A stretch of 64,000 nucleotides of DNA from Hippophae tibetana (lineage: Eukaryota > Streptophyta > Magnoliopsida > Rosales > Elaeagnaceae): contig CM072806.1 in assembly GCA_037013495.1 (NCBI GenBank), positions 5,729,001-5,793,000 of the forward strand. The letters are read 5' to 3'. The position numbers and the translations under genes are program-made. Below, in pieces: positions 12,801-27,599 of the stretch. How positions within the stretch are numbered: position 1 is the stretch's first letter; the number at the start of each line of letters is the position of its first letter. The notes under the pieces are model-generated. The model made no database searches. It saw only the letters and a program-made list of their open reading frames with translations, and was not told the origin of the DNA.

Positions 12801-13320
12801 TGAAAGATGAAAATATATTAAAAAGTTAAAATAAATTAAATTAAAATCACCAAAATTTACGTAGATACAGTGCAGTGAACGTACCGTTAGTTCGTAGCAA
12901 ACAAATTTTCACTTCTAATGTTCCGTTTACTATCAGTAATACAGCAGATGATCAACCAAATAAAAAAAAAAATACCCAGTCCTTCAATTATAGCTCTTGA
13001 ACTTCAAAATCAATCTCAACAATGAAAAGTTAATAATTTGTACGGATAAGAAAGGCTAACAATTTTATAGGTAGCCAAACCTTGTTCACTTTTACACATA
13101 GGTTTCGTGTTTGTAAATGAAGATTAAACTTAAACTAAAACAGCAAACTGACAGAAAAATCAAACATATTAACAAAAATCTATTCAATTAAAAGAATCTG
13201 AACTAAAAGAAACAGATCTGAGCAACTAAATCAGGACAGAGACTCAAAATTAGATCGAATTACGGAAAAGTAAAAGGAAGAGAGAAAATTACCATGGTAT
13301 TTGGTTTTAAAGTGAGACAT
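9878..13320 (-). CDS. FBA: Cytosolic fructose-bisphosphate aldolase, class I, copy 1
   Basis: The enzyme cleaves fructose-1,6-bisphosphate to dihydroxyacetone phosphate and glyceraldehyde-3-phosphate in glycolysis and gluconeogenesis. Coding exons are 13293-13320, 11286-11513 and 9878-10698 (28, 228 and 821 nt), giving 358 residues with GT-AG introns. The start [16 protein letters not shown] has no transit peptide, so a cytosolic form is expected. The N-terminal signature [11 protein letters not shown], the Schiff-base lysine in [12 protein letters not shown] (about Lys225) and the C-terminal tyrosine (HVKDYKY) are all present. Two spots differ from copy 2 and from the usual plant sequence: GKLFVQ replaces GKPFVD, and GTNSETT replaces GTNGETT. 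Both introns are longer than in copy 2: intron 1 is 1,779 bp with a foldback repeat, and intron 2 is 587 bp with LTR-like repeat fragments. The reading frame is intact. Confidence 0.95.
10860..11220. repeat. Two related LTR-like fragments inside aldolase copy 1 intron 2
   Basis: Two segments, about 10864-10985 and 11068-11215, share a common plan. Each has TATAAAAATAGTRTCC, then a TTGATTAAA block, then a TTTTCATT or TTTTCTTT block. Each then has a sentence ending in GAGATGTCTCATATT or CTCAAGTTGCTTATAC, and a final ACAAAATTTA. The order and wording resemble short solo-LTR or TRIM-type dispersed repeats common in dicots. The second aldolase gene lacks them (its intron 2 is 111 bp), so they were probably inserted after the duplication. 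Confidence 0.45.
12108..12556. repeat. Foldback repeat of CCGGATC type in aldolase copy 1 intron 1, family C
   Basis: The segment starts near AGTAGACAAATAAATTGTTAAACCGAACCG and ends at CCGGATCGAGCGTCCACCCC. CCGGTT and AACCGG words occur in both orientations towards the two ends. The same vocabulary fills 33179-33550. It explains much of the extra length of intron 1 in this gene. Confidence 0.4.
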
Positions 13321-13423
13321 GTTTAATCACCAAACGATAAAAGAGAAACAGAGAGAGCACTGATGGAAATTAATTGATGAGGAAACAGACAAATTAGATA
13401 GATGTTAGAAGAAACTAGACAAT

Positions 13424-13550
13424 GAGATCTATATATATGTATAACCGAAAAATTAAAATCAAAAAATGAAAAGGATAAAATAAAACAAAACAAAACAAAA
13501 TAGTGAGAGTCATGCGGTGTGGTCCTCTGGGCTTGGCCAGTTGGGCTGTT
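13424..13550 (-). promoter_or_regulatory. Putative core promoter of aldolase copy 1
   Basis: A TATATATA box lies at 13430-13437, about 110 bp upstream of the start codon on the minus strand. This would place transcription start near 13400 and give a leader of about 80 nt. Further upstream two TGGGCT motifs (13528-13533 and 13542-13547) resemble the 'site II' elements of plant housekeeping promoters. Assigned by eye. Confidence 0.4.
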
Positions 13551-15300
13551 GAGTTTTGACATATAAGTACTATAAATAAATAAAAATAAAAGATAAATAA
13601 TTAAAAAATATATTTTAAATAAAATAATATTTTTTATTGATTTTTAAATTTTAAATTATTTTAATCTTTTTAATATATATATATATTTTTAATTACAAAA
13701 TATTTTATTTTATTTTATTTTTTATTTAATATAAATAACACTTATATTAAATTTTATTACTTATTTTTTTGACAACGGATATTTATATATATTGATAGAT
13801 ATTAAAATATATATTTTTGTATTAAAAAATATTTTATTTTTAAAATTTTCTTTTTTTCTGCACCTTCTTTTCACTTTTATTTTTTTAATATTTTATTTTG
13901 CACCACCTCTATTGCTATGTGCTCCACGGTATCGCAAATGGTTTTCTTTTCTTCTTTCCAATCTATTTTTATTTCTTATTTTTCAACTCTTATTAAATGG
14001 ATATAAAACATATCTTTATCAGTCGACGTTTCAAAAACATTATTTTAAGAATTTACACAAATTATAAAAATTGTTGTTAATTTTAATATTTTTATAAAAT
14101 ATTAGAATAAAAAATAATATATATATATATATATATATTACGTGTTAAATATTTGATGTTCAATCAATTTACATATCCAAATCAATCAATATAAGAATGA
14201 CAAAACAATAACACGTATAAATTTATATATATATATATATATTGTATTATTGACATAAACTATTTTTAAATGATTTTATTAAACTTTCTTTGCTACCATA
14301 TATATATTTTATTTAATTAAAAAATATGAAAAATTACATGAAATCAATGAAACTTATTTTCTAAAAAATATATATATTAAACATTATTCAATTTAAGATG
14401 CTTAACACAAGATTCAATTTAATAATGTTTAATATTAAATAAATTTAAATGGTTATAATTTAACTTAAACGACGTTAAATTAGATTTTGATGTTCAATGT
14501 GATGAATTAAATTTTTTTAATAGTAAAAATATATAAATTTAACAAAAAATATGCTACTTTTATAATTTTAAGTATTTTTATCAATAAAAAACTTAATTGA
14601 GATAAGCATTATTTGTATCATCTTAGATCATCGACTTAGGTAGACAAATTATGTTAACTACCCACAATAATGTCTTAACCCACAATTAGGGTTGGAGATG
14701 TTATTTAGCTACATGTAGAGAAAATCCCAAACCACGTTCAATGCAATACTCGAACTAACGTTAGTGTGCATGTTAAACGAGTTGCGATATCAAACAAAGA
14801 ATATTATTTTTATTGTTTTCTCAAAAAATATATGTTGGATAGTTAAAAAAATATTTTTAATATTGGTTAATATATTTTTTTACTGTCAAATTATGGTGAT
14901 TATTCTAAAAGTATCATTAAATACTTTAACTATTGTATATGAATATCATCATTGTTAGTTTGTCAAAAACAAAATTATGAAATTATTTTAATGATGATCA
15001 CACTTAGGTAATTTTTTTTAACTATACTAATATGCATATAATAAAATTTGAAGTTTAATGATAACTTTAAACAGTTTAAAATATAGAGATATTTTTATAA
15101 TAACTATGGTAAAAAGTATGTTCACCACGATATAAATATTAATTTAATATAATAAGTATAATTTTTTTAATTTTTTTTAATTATGTATATTTAAAGTCTT
15201 AAAAGATAAAAATTGTTACTTAATCATAAAAAACTGTCTCCCACTATCATTATTAATATAATCATCCCTAAGTTATTAATATAACCATTAACATTTTTTA

Positions 15301-16526
15301 GATGTAAAATCATTTTAAATTAAATATAAATGCATGTTTGGGTTCCCCTTTTATATATTACAACAGTGAAGTATGACACATTGGTCTATCTATTTTTGGG
15401 TATTAAAATCTGATATATTTTCTTATTTCTTTTGAGTAAATATTTTTGTATTTTTTAAAATTTTTAAAATTAATTTACTGTTTATTTATTAATTTTGAGC
15501 ATGTCTCGTTAATTTTGACGACGAGAATTTAGTTTTGTTGTTATGTTTGTGTAAATTATTTTAGTGAATATTTTTAATAATTAGTAAATACATATTATTT
15601 TTTATTTTAAAATTTTTACAAAGTTTATTATTAATTATTATAGTGATGATATATTTTTAATAATAGATTTAAAATATTAAAATTAGGTTTCAAATTATAT
15701 AGATCTAATTTATAAATCTTAAATAAGAGTCTAAATTAGTAACCGGAAGGTATTGAATTAGATGTTTTATTAATCTTTAAATATTAGGTATAATTTAATC
15801 AAATTAAGAGATTAACTATTAAAGATATTAATTAATTTGATTAATAATGAATAGTAACTCAACCAAATGCATTATTTATACATAAAAGAATTAATAATCT
15901 GAATTTATACTTCATTAATCAGAATAATTTTATCAAGTATAGTCAACTAACTAAAATTTTTATTGATTGTTAATTGCATATCTACCTATAATTTGTTTGA
16001 GTCCAATCTATTTTTTATCATTTTATTATTTTTTTTGTTAGTTTAATAATTTTAAAAATTAAATATTGTAATAGAATATTTTATTTTATTTTTATATTTA
16101 TTTTAAAAAAAATTATTTAATTATTTAAAATCATATATTTTTTCTTTAGATAACATTTGTGAATATAATTATGTTTATAATAAGTAACTTGTGTACTTAT
16201 AAAATTATTATAAATTTATAAAATTTGATTATTTTTTGGTCATTATTATTTAATTTTGATTACATCAAAATATTATTTTTATAAATAAATATTAATATAA
16301 TGTAATTTTAAATGTACGTTTATATTTATGTTTTTTATATTATATAATTTGTTATAATTGTGAGTAGAATTTAAGAAATATTATATTCTTATATATTGTA
16401 TTTATACCGATAAAATTTAAAAAAACATATATAAAAATGAGTACAGATTTAGAATTATTAATATTTTATTTTTCGATGTAAAATAATTTTAAATTGAATA
16501 TAAATGCCTGTTTGGTTTCCCCTTTT
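15301..16526 (+). repeat. 52-bp direct repeat flanking 1.1 kb
   Basis: The segment starting GATGTAAAATCATTTTAAAT at 15301-15352 recurs with a few mismatches at 16475-16526. Both copies end in TTTGGTTTCCCCTTTT or TTTGGGTTCCCCTTTT. The 1.1 kb between them is AT-rich with no coding frame. It could be a small element with direct terminal repeats or an old local duplication. Confidence 0.4.
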
Positions 16527-18199
16527 CCAAAATGCATTATTCATGTTGGTCATTTGCGTCAACCACCGATTCGTAAGGCGTGGTATACATAGAATCATGT
16601 AGAATCTCAAAAAAGAGGCTTGGAAGTAGTCGCCTTTTGCATCAACCATCGATTCGTAACGCGTGTTTCTCTCTTTCCCTCAAGAAAACGTAATTTGTTT
16701 TTTTTAAAGGATCAGTCCTATACTTATATTTGCTTATATTTGAATTTAGTGTACATAATATTTTATATTATTATATTTATTAACAATATTATGTTTTATA
16801 ATAAATAGATTTTTTAAAAAAAATATTTTTTTTTGTTTTAGTTTTTAAATGATCGTTTGAGGTATTGTAGCAGTTCAAACTAGAAAGATCTTCGAGCGTT
16901 AAGTTAAATTGAGAAGTCATCATCAATCAATTAAATGAGTTATAGATGGTTGAAAAATTCATAGAACTAAAGAATAATGGTGAAAAGAAAAAAATTGTTC
17001 ATGTGGTCAAGATGGATTTTAACCACTTCTATAATATGATGTATTTTTAAATCTTAATTTAATTGATTTTTAATTATATTTTATTTGAATTAATGAAATT
17101 TACAAAAATAAAATAAGAAAAACTAATAGCATAAACTTGTTATTTTAAATAAAAATACATTTTAGATATCATATTTATTTAATGAATAGTATAAATTCAA
17201 TACATTTAAAAAAATGATTAATTTGATAAAACAAAAAAAACTGTGACACATAATAAAATTGGTAATTGATGTGATTATAACTTATGATTTTAGATAAAAA
17301 TAAAAAGCTATGAGTCTTAAATATTAATTGAATTGTGATTAAAAATTTGAGGTAGAAGTAAATGTGAGAGTATAAAAAATTATAACATAACAAATAATTA
17401 TTAATTAAATTTATGTGTGTTTTAAATTTATGTTTTATAAAATCAATTGGAAAACAAAATAAGTACTCAAAATTATTTAATGATTATTAAACTTACTAAT
17501 AAAATTGTTAGATAACAATATAACCTATTGTAATTCTAATTAAAATAAAATTAAAATTTGTGTTTATTTCCATTACAATTAAACTCATATCACAATAACT
17601 AAAGTTAAATACCATGCATCGATCATAATTCCTAACAACTTAAAAGCCAACAAGAGAAAAAAAAATTCACCAACAACAATTGTTTGAAGAGCAATTTTGA
17701 AAATAAACTCTTAGATTAAGGAACCAAACCCCTTTTCTTATAGTACTAGGTGTTTCATCTTTAGCTTTAATTGTCTCATTTAGAATAATAAATTAGATGC
17801 CTATATTAGACAAAACTTGTGTACCACAAATACAACTTATTGAAATTAACCCAACCATAAAATTAACTTAGCTAGTTACACTATTTCTAGCTAATTAATA
17901 CTAATTAAATTAATTTTTAAATATATTATTTTTTGCAATTTTTCAAAAAAATTATGATATCAAGAATTAAAAGAAAAAAAAACTTTCTCCATCACAATTT
18001 ACTGTAAAACTCGAAAAAAAAAACTTAACTCAATAATAGATAAATTGATCTCATAAGGCACAAAGTACAAACATATATATATATACGTACGATGAAAAAA
18101 ATTTAATATCTATTAAAATCATAAAAATATTCAAAAGAAATTGAGTAAAGTATTTGTAACGCACATAACGAAAAATATACAACCCTAATCAACTGATAA

Positions 18200-18480
18200 C
18201 ATGTAAAACAAATTGCAGATTTGATTATTCGGATCGTACGTTTGGTTTTTATTTACTATATTTTGAAGATGGTTATAATTTTAAACAAAAGTCACACATA
18301 AAATAAAATGTATTCGTTTATATCAAAAATTAATTATATTTATTTAATTAATATATATTTATTAAAAAATCACCCTCAAATCGAAACAATTTTTAGACTA
18401 TTTTAAATACAAATTTTATAATTCAATTCAGACATAATTATATCAATAATAGTTCTCAGTCTTATTGTGTCTATCACTGA
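18200..18480. repeat. Dispersed repeat, family A copy 2
   Basis: It shares TTTTATAATTCAATTC (18414-18429) and the following 40 bp with the block ending at about 4660. An upstream AATTAATTATATTTA stretch is also shared. It is decayed relative to copy 1. Confidence 0.4.
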
Positions 18481-18839
18481 TAACATAATTAATTTAATTT
18501 ACCCTAAAAATAAAGATCTTTTATCTCATTTCAACTTATAAAATATAAAAAATAATAATATGAACACTTTGTTAGGGAAAAAATATATTTCAAAATTATA
18601 AAAATAATATATTTAAAACTTATAATAATACAAATATCATATTTACTAACATTAAATTATATATAATACTACAATTAGATGATATTTAATATTAAACAAA
18701 TTTAATGATTATAGTTTAGTTTAAACGCTATTTAATCGATATCAAATAATGTATCAAATATTTTTAAATAATTAAAAATATTATTTTTATAATTATAAAT
18801 TTTAAAAATATTATTTATATTATTTTCAAACAAATTTAC

Positions 18840-19440
18840 AGTACATCTACAAAAATTCGAAGCTACTTAGTGTTACTGCTTCAAACTCTGGTAAATAGAA
18901 TATCCTAGTTTAAATTTTTTTTTTTTCATATCTTAAATAATAACAGTATCACGTTAAATTTATTTATTAATTATTATCATATATAAAACACAATATACAC
19001 GATATTTGAATTTTAAATTTATGTATTTATAGAAAACTTTATTATGTATAGTTACAATAAAAAAATCAAAAAGAATAATAAATATATTTGTATATTTATT
19101 AAATTATTATAAATATTTATATTTATTTTTAAACTAAAATAATAATATAATGTAATTATGGTATTATAATATTTAAATATAATATATTATAAAATAAAAT
19201 ATATATTTATTTATAATTTAATAATAATTCTATTCGAATTTAATACACTGAATAATAAAATTTATCAATCTAAATTTTATCCAAATTTAAAAGATTGTAT
19301 ACTTTTTAATTCAAATTTGATAAACTTTAAAATCTATTAATACAATCTAATTCGAATTCCATGTATTAATACAGATTAATTTATATTGTTTAATTCACCT
19401 TCAATAACATATCTCCTAATTCTGTACAATTTTTTATGTA
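18840..19440. repeat. Dispersed AT-rich repeat, family B copy 1
   Basis: Shared with 37210-37830 in the same order. The shared blocks are AAAACACAATATA (18985-18997), then TTTTTAAACTAAAATA, then a TATTTAAATATAA / TTATAAAATAAAATATA block, then AATAATAATTC, then an AATTCGAATT-rich tail. It looks like a non-autonomous element; no coding capacity. Confidence 0.45.
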
Positions 19441-21065
19441 TTATTATTTTATTCTTTTGTAGGTAGGTAGTTCTATATAATCGCAACGATGAGGTAAAAA
19501 AAATTGGAATACTATACGTTATTCTTATTCTTTGTGAATTTTCAGTTGCTTCCTAAATAATTAGGATTAATCAGGGTATAATAATATATATATTATAATA
19601 GGGTTCAAATGACAATTTATTTTGTTATCTTTCTCATATATGTTATTTAAGATAGTATTGACTTAATTAGCACAATTACGGTAAAATTATGGGTAATAAT
19701 ATATTTTTATATAGATAATTTGTGAATCATATGGGACACAGTATTTTTGTTATTATTACAATAAATATTTATAAAAAATCTATTTTATTTTTAATTATTA
19801 ATTACATGTATTGTTATTATTAATAAATTATTATTGTGATAATAATAATTTGAATTGTAATATTTATATCTATAAATTATTTATAATTTGTGAATAAAAT
19901 TATGTTTTGCCAATTCAAAACATTTAAATTAATTTTTTTCAATATTAACTTTAGAATCATTCTACTGTTGTCAAATTATGTGTTCTAGTAAGGTTTAGTA
20001 TTTAAATATTTAAAACTTATTTTTTTTAAGAAACATTGATAACTAAATATTTGAGTTTAGTTAGGTTTTGTGATTGAAATTAAGGTGACAAAACATAATT
20101 GTAAACAGATTGTGTTGTGTAACTTAATAAATATGTGATTAAATGATGTATTATAATCAACCAAAGTATATTATTTTAAATAATTTTTTTATTAAATTTA
20201 TTTGTACGGTGTAATGTTATTTATGTGTCTAGTTATTGTGTAAAATAATAATAATAATAATACATGAGAATATCTAGTATCATTTATCCTTTAATTTTCA
20301 TTAGAATTTTGGTTAATTTTTTTTTTAAGATTTAGTGTTTTAAATTTTCAATTAAAAAATTTACCCTAAAGCTAATTAGGTTAAAATTATATTTAACGTG
20401 TTCAAGTTAATTTTTTATTTATGTTATATTTCTAAAAAATTTTAATTTGACAGAAAAATTCTTTTTGAAAAAACAAAGTGTAGTAACGATAAAAGTTGAG
20501 AAATCATAATAGTTATTTAATATAATATATATATATATATATATTAAAAAGTTAGCTAATGTTACCATACTTGTCAAATTGACACTCCTAATTAACATGA
20601 TCCATGCCCAAGCTTCACATGATATGCATTATTTACAAACATAACCCGCGTCATCGTGATGCTGTGATATACGGAAATTGTGAAATTGACAATAATTATG
20701 CATTAAAAGTAAAAGAGATATATGTATGTCTTTCAAACAAACAATGATTCTCATGACCATTCCATTGAACTTGGTAACACAGAAGAAAAATCGAAGTCTT
20801 AAAATGGATAAAAAGACATAAAACACCATTAGAAATAACATTGGGAAGAAAATATTTATTGAACACATTATAAAAACCCTTCAAAAGAAACCCTTGGGCA
20901 AATAAGCAAAATACTAAAATCCGATAAAAATCACCAAGTTAATTTTCACTCCAAAGTTTGCATCAAGATAGAAAAGAAAAATAAAAACAGGCCTTAAATT
21001 AACCTCGACTTTTAAAAGAGCCATGTACTCTATGCAAAGAAGCAGACTTCAAGGCTAAAGATTGC

Positions 21066-23514
<2,449 letters not shown>

Positions 23515-23580
23515 TCTCAAAAGCTAAAGATGAGATTGAAACTGGAAAGATGGTTGAGAGTTATGAAAGTGAGATCAATG

Positions 23581-23622
23581 AGGGAGAAGGGAGAAGGGAG
23601 AAGGGAGAAGGGAGAAGGGAGA
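23581..23622. repeat. Heptanucleotide microsatellite, six units, in aldolase copy 2 leader
   Basis: Six perfect copies of AGGGAGA on the plus strand (TCTCCCT on the transcribed strand) lie 67-108 bp upstream of the aldolase start codon. A CTTTATAC TATA-like sequence lies about 23748-23756 on the minus strand. The array is therefore probably inside the 5' untranslated region, where pyrimidine-rich tracts are common. Confidence 0.75.
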
Positions 23623-23759
23623 GCAAATGAACAAAAAAATTATGAAAGAGTATTAGGGTTTTAATAAGCGAGCTTCCTTTGAAGATCACGCCTCAACCGT
23701 GTCTCTTTTCGACTCGTTTTACGCTTTTACCCCTCCCATTGTTTCGAAGTATAAAGCTG

Positions 23760-26700
23760 ATAAAAATTAGTTGTACTGAATGCGCTTCATGTATAATAAT
23801 AAGTACGGTTTAAAATTTAACATATAGCATCTAAACAATTTAATCTAATTCAAATATAAGTTATATATATATATATTATAATCGTATCAATTTAAATTTA
23901 AAAATCACAAAATCGTTATAAATTATATTAATTCTTAAAATTAAATTTTTTATAAGATCGAACCATATTATATTTTACTACAATAATTTTATTTAATAAA
24001 AACAAAAAATACAAAACAAAATTAATAATTTTTCTTTAACCACTTCTCCCATTCACCTTTTTAAATTTTAATCAATTATTAACACGTAAAATTCAATACA
24101 ATATCTGTTTAATTATTTTAAAAAATATTTTTTAATAAATTTGTTGATCCTAAAAACAAAAACAAAAAAAATACTAAAATACATGTATCCAATAATTCGA
24201 TTTGAATTGATTTTATAAATTTTATTGAATTAAATTAGATTTTTAACATTAATAATTAGATTACAATTTAACTCAAGATATTTTTATTAATTATTATATT
24301 ATATATTAATCATAAGTAAATTTACGCATATTTTTTATTTTAAATCACATACCTAATATATAATAAATAATAATAATAATAATAATAATCAATATCCACA
24401 TGTGAGAAACATATCTAACATATTAAAATAGTGGGGTTTAAAAGCGTCATAACTTTTAAAAATATTTTAAATTAGATACTAAAATTATAATAAATAATAA
24501 TAATAATCAATATCTATCAAAATATATGATCGACATATCTAACATGTTAAAAATAGGGAGGGTTAAAAGTTTACTACTTTTTAAAAATAAATGCTTTAGT
24601 AACAGAAACTTTAAATTAAAACTTTTTAGTTTTATAACTTAAACAAATATATTTCAGTACTAAGATATTAAAAAATAAAAATAAAAGTAAAGTACACTTC
24701 TTTATACCAATGTATGAGGATAAAGTATATATTTTTTTAAATAACGTGATTAAAACAATCAAATTACTAAGTTTTGATATTAAAGTAATACTACCCTAAA
24801 AACTATGAATTAGCTAGCATCAATATTGGTATAATTTTATAAGTTATTTTGGTGACAATTTAATTCATAAAATAATTCACCCATCATGATTTAAATGATT
24901 TTATATTAATAAATAATTATATAATTATTTTATTTTCACTAGCTAATTTATCTCTTTACCTTCGACAATATAAGATTAATAATGCATATAAGATTTTTAT
25001 AATTTTATCATCTCAATTAAAAAAAAAGTTGAAGGGAAGGTTAGAAATGGGAAGCACATTAGAGTAGAAAAAGGGAAGATAGTGAAGTAAAGGATCTCTC
25101 ACCTGAATAAAAAAATAGTAAAGAAATAAATACAACATGACAGTTGAAAACCAAGCGGCGTGAAGAAGGTAGGTGAGAGAGAATAGTCAAATCTGTGGGA
25201 TGGGTTGAAATACCGAAAGAGTTTGGTGGTGTACAGATTTGGTTGGTTTGAACTCTGAACGGGTGCAAACCCGAGAACAATCTCAGTAATGCCTTCGTTT
25301 AGACCCAAAATTTCTATTTCTAATAAATTTACTTTTTCGGTGAGATTCATATAAGTTTCTTATATAATTTGTCTTGTATAATTTATTAAATTATAAATAA
25401 TATTATTTAATCTATTAATTATACAAAAAAAATTAATTATATTATTTTAAATTTTTTATTAAAATATTATTATTTTTTATTAAGTGATTAAAATATAAAT
25501 TTTAAATAAAGATAAAAATATAAATATAAATTTAAAAAAAAATTAAACAATAGCAATACTTAAAAATAATTATTTAAAAATATATTTTAATTTTAATAAA
25601 AAATTAAATTAAATATTAACAAATAAAAAATATTAAAAAAATGTGAAATATTTTTCATATTAATTAGCACATAAAAACTTATGTTTTAATCAAATTTAAT
25701 CATTTAATAGATAAATCATTATAATAATATAATTTATTTTTAATTGATCATTTTTCATAAATAATAGATTAAACAATATTATTTCTAATATAACAGACTA
25801 ATCGAAATAAATAATATAATTTAAAAAACTTATGTGATATTTTTATTTAATTTTTTTTTATTAAAGAGCTACAATATCATTAAAAATATATATATATTTT
25901 TTTATTAAAGAGCTACAATATCATTAAAAATATATATATATATATTTTCTAAAATTTATATTTAAACACTTTGACATTAAGTTAAAATACTTGTTAGGAT
26001 ATATATAAAATTCAAACTTACAAAATTATACAAGATGTGAATTTAAATAACAACATTAAATGTACTTAAGCATATAAATGTGTAATTATTATTAGTATAA
26101 ATAATTACTCAAATAATTAAATAAGTAACAAATTAGCATCATTATTAATTGTTTTAACGAACTGTCAAATATTTAAACTCTATTAAAAAGAAGATTAATT
26201 TTAAATTGTGAATACAAAATTGATAATTTTAAGCTCTTTTTTTTTTCTTTTTTTCCATACTAGTGAATTTTGTCTTCACTTCTCCAACTTATATAGATGG
26301 AGGTGATAAATAAAATGGGACAAAAGGAATTAAGAAATGAAATAAAAGAGAAAATAGGTAGAGAATTACATAAATGAAGTAAAAGGTAAACGAAAAAAAA
26401 CTAAAATAATTTTTTTAGAAAGAAAAAAATGATTTTTTGTATCATTGTTTGCTAAATTATAATTTTTATTCACTAGAAATTTTTCAACAATCCTTCCCGT
26501 GAATAAAAATTGATGGAGTTTTCAAAAAGAATTTAACACTATAAAACCTATATGTGTAGGTGTTACACTTTATTTACCTTACTAGTTGACTAGTAGACAT
26601 GATGTTTTTAAATCATTTTTTTCTTTTATTTAAGTGATGGTATACTTCACATTGGAGTCTTTCATGACATAATTCAATTCTCACTAACATACGCCTAATT

Positions 26701-26900
26701 TTGTGAGATTTTTTAAATAATTGAACACTACACATTTTCCTTTCAACGTAGCCCCACTTATATATCATATAGATGATCTCTTATCTATAAGAGTAATCTA
26801 TAAAGACTAACTCACAACACTCTATATGATATTCTTTTAGTAATAATCATTAAAAATCTTGGCTTAATATGTACTTTACAGGTATCAATGTTTTTCATAA
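23760..26900. other. AT-rich intergenic region with local tandem repeats
   Basis: No credible gene. An imperfect tandem duplication of about 127 bp (24360-24475 and 24487-24600) shares a (TAA)n start and ACATATCTAACATRTTAAA. A second tandem pair of about 49 bp (25853-25947) repeats TTATTAAAGAGCTACAATAT. A less AT-rich island at 25040-25320 reads on the minus strand as a Ser/Pro/Thr-rich frame. I do not recognise it; it may be a leader or a gene relic. Confidence 0.5.
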
Positions 26901-26929
26901 TATGAATAAACTAGATTGTCTATTTTTAC

Positions 26930-27580
26930 ACATCATACGATGTACTTGGGATATTCCTTCTTCATGTGCCTTGACTTCTCGTAGAAATAGCAAGAAAATT
27001 CCACATCTGACTTCTTTTGTTTCTTTTGTTGAGAAGATCTTTCCACAATAATCATAGCTCTCTTATTTTTCTTGTTCTGATAGGTTAGGATTAAGTGAGC
27101 ACACTCAATTTGATCCTGATATTGCCTCTCTTTTTCTTGCACAATGAGATATAAGCTTAATGAGGGTATATTTGTCCTTCTAAGTGTTATAACTCATTTT
27201 GAATTGTCCAAAGTGTTCAGGAAGAGAAATCAAAACCAAGTGCACGAACAAGTCCTTAAACATTTCCAACTTAAGCGACTTGAGTTTTGATGCAAGATGA
27301 GACATATCCATGATATACTCACTTGTATTTCCTTTGCCCTTATACTTTACCACAACGAGTTTAACCAAAAGGTTACTCATATCCAACTTTTTATTCTTGG
27401 TAAAATATTGCTCAATTTCTTCCAAAAATTTCTTGGTGCTATTGTTTTCAGTAATAGAGCCTCAAAATGTTTCCTGAATGAAGTATTTCATGGTCATCAT
27501 GCACATTCGGTTAAACCAATCATATTTCTCAATTGTAATCTCATCAGGGTTTTTCATAATAACAGTGGGTTAATTTGATT
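26930..27580 (-). pseudogene. Decayed Copia-type gag fragment
   Basis: Read on the minus strand, fragments in more than one frame match the plan of Copia gag polyproteins. First comes a WFNRMCMMTMKYFIQE-like segment, a stop, then KKFLEEIEQYFTKNKK. This is followed by LLVKLVVVKYKGKGNTSEYI, MSHLASKLKSL, LISLPEHFGQFKMSYNT and finally a degenerate zinc knuckle CYFYEKSRHMKKEYPKY (about 26943-26993). The knuckle has lost its second Cys (Tyr), its Gly (Arg) and its last Cys (Tyr). There is at least one stop and one frame change. No protease, integrase or reverse transcriptase follows, and no LTRs are clear, so this is a dead remnant. Confidence 0.8.
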
Positions 27581-27599
27581 GAAATGTAAGTTTCAAATC

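Larger units (their letters stand above)
13560..20880. other. Repeat-rich AT spacer between the two aldolase genes
   Basis: About 7.3 kb with no recognisable gene. It has several (TA)n tracts (14119-14140, 14227-14242, 20523-20545). It contains a 52-bp direct repeat (15301-15352 and 16475-16526) and copies of two dispersed AT-rich repeat families (18200-18480 and 18840-19440). A less AT-rich patch at 16505-16680 includes two near-copies of a CATTTGCGTCAACCACCGAT-like sentence (CAACCACCGATTCGTAA and CAACCATCGATTCGTAA). It has no credible protein frame. Confidence 0.55.

Noticed and set aside
13792-14067. 91-codon Phe/Leu-rich frame that could be read as a membrane protein
   Set aside because: The hydrophobicity comes from T-rich codons in an AT tract; no conserved motif or promoter context.
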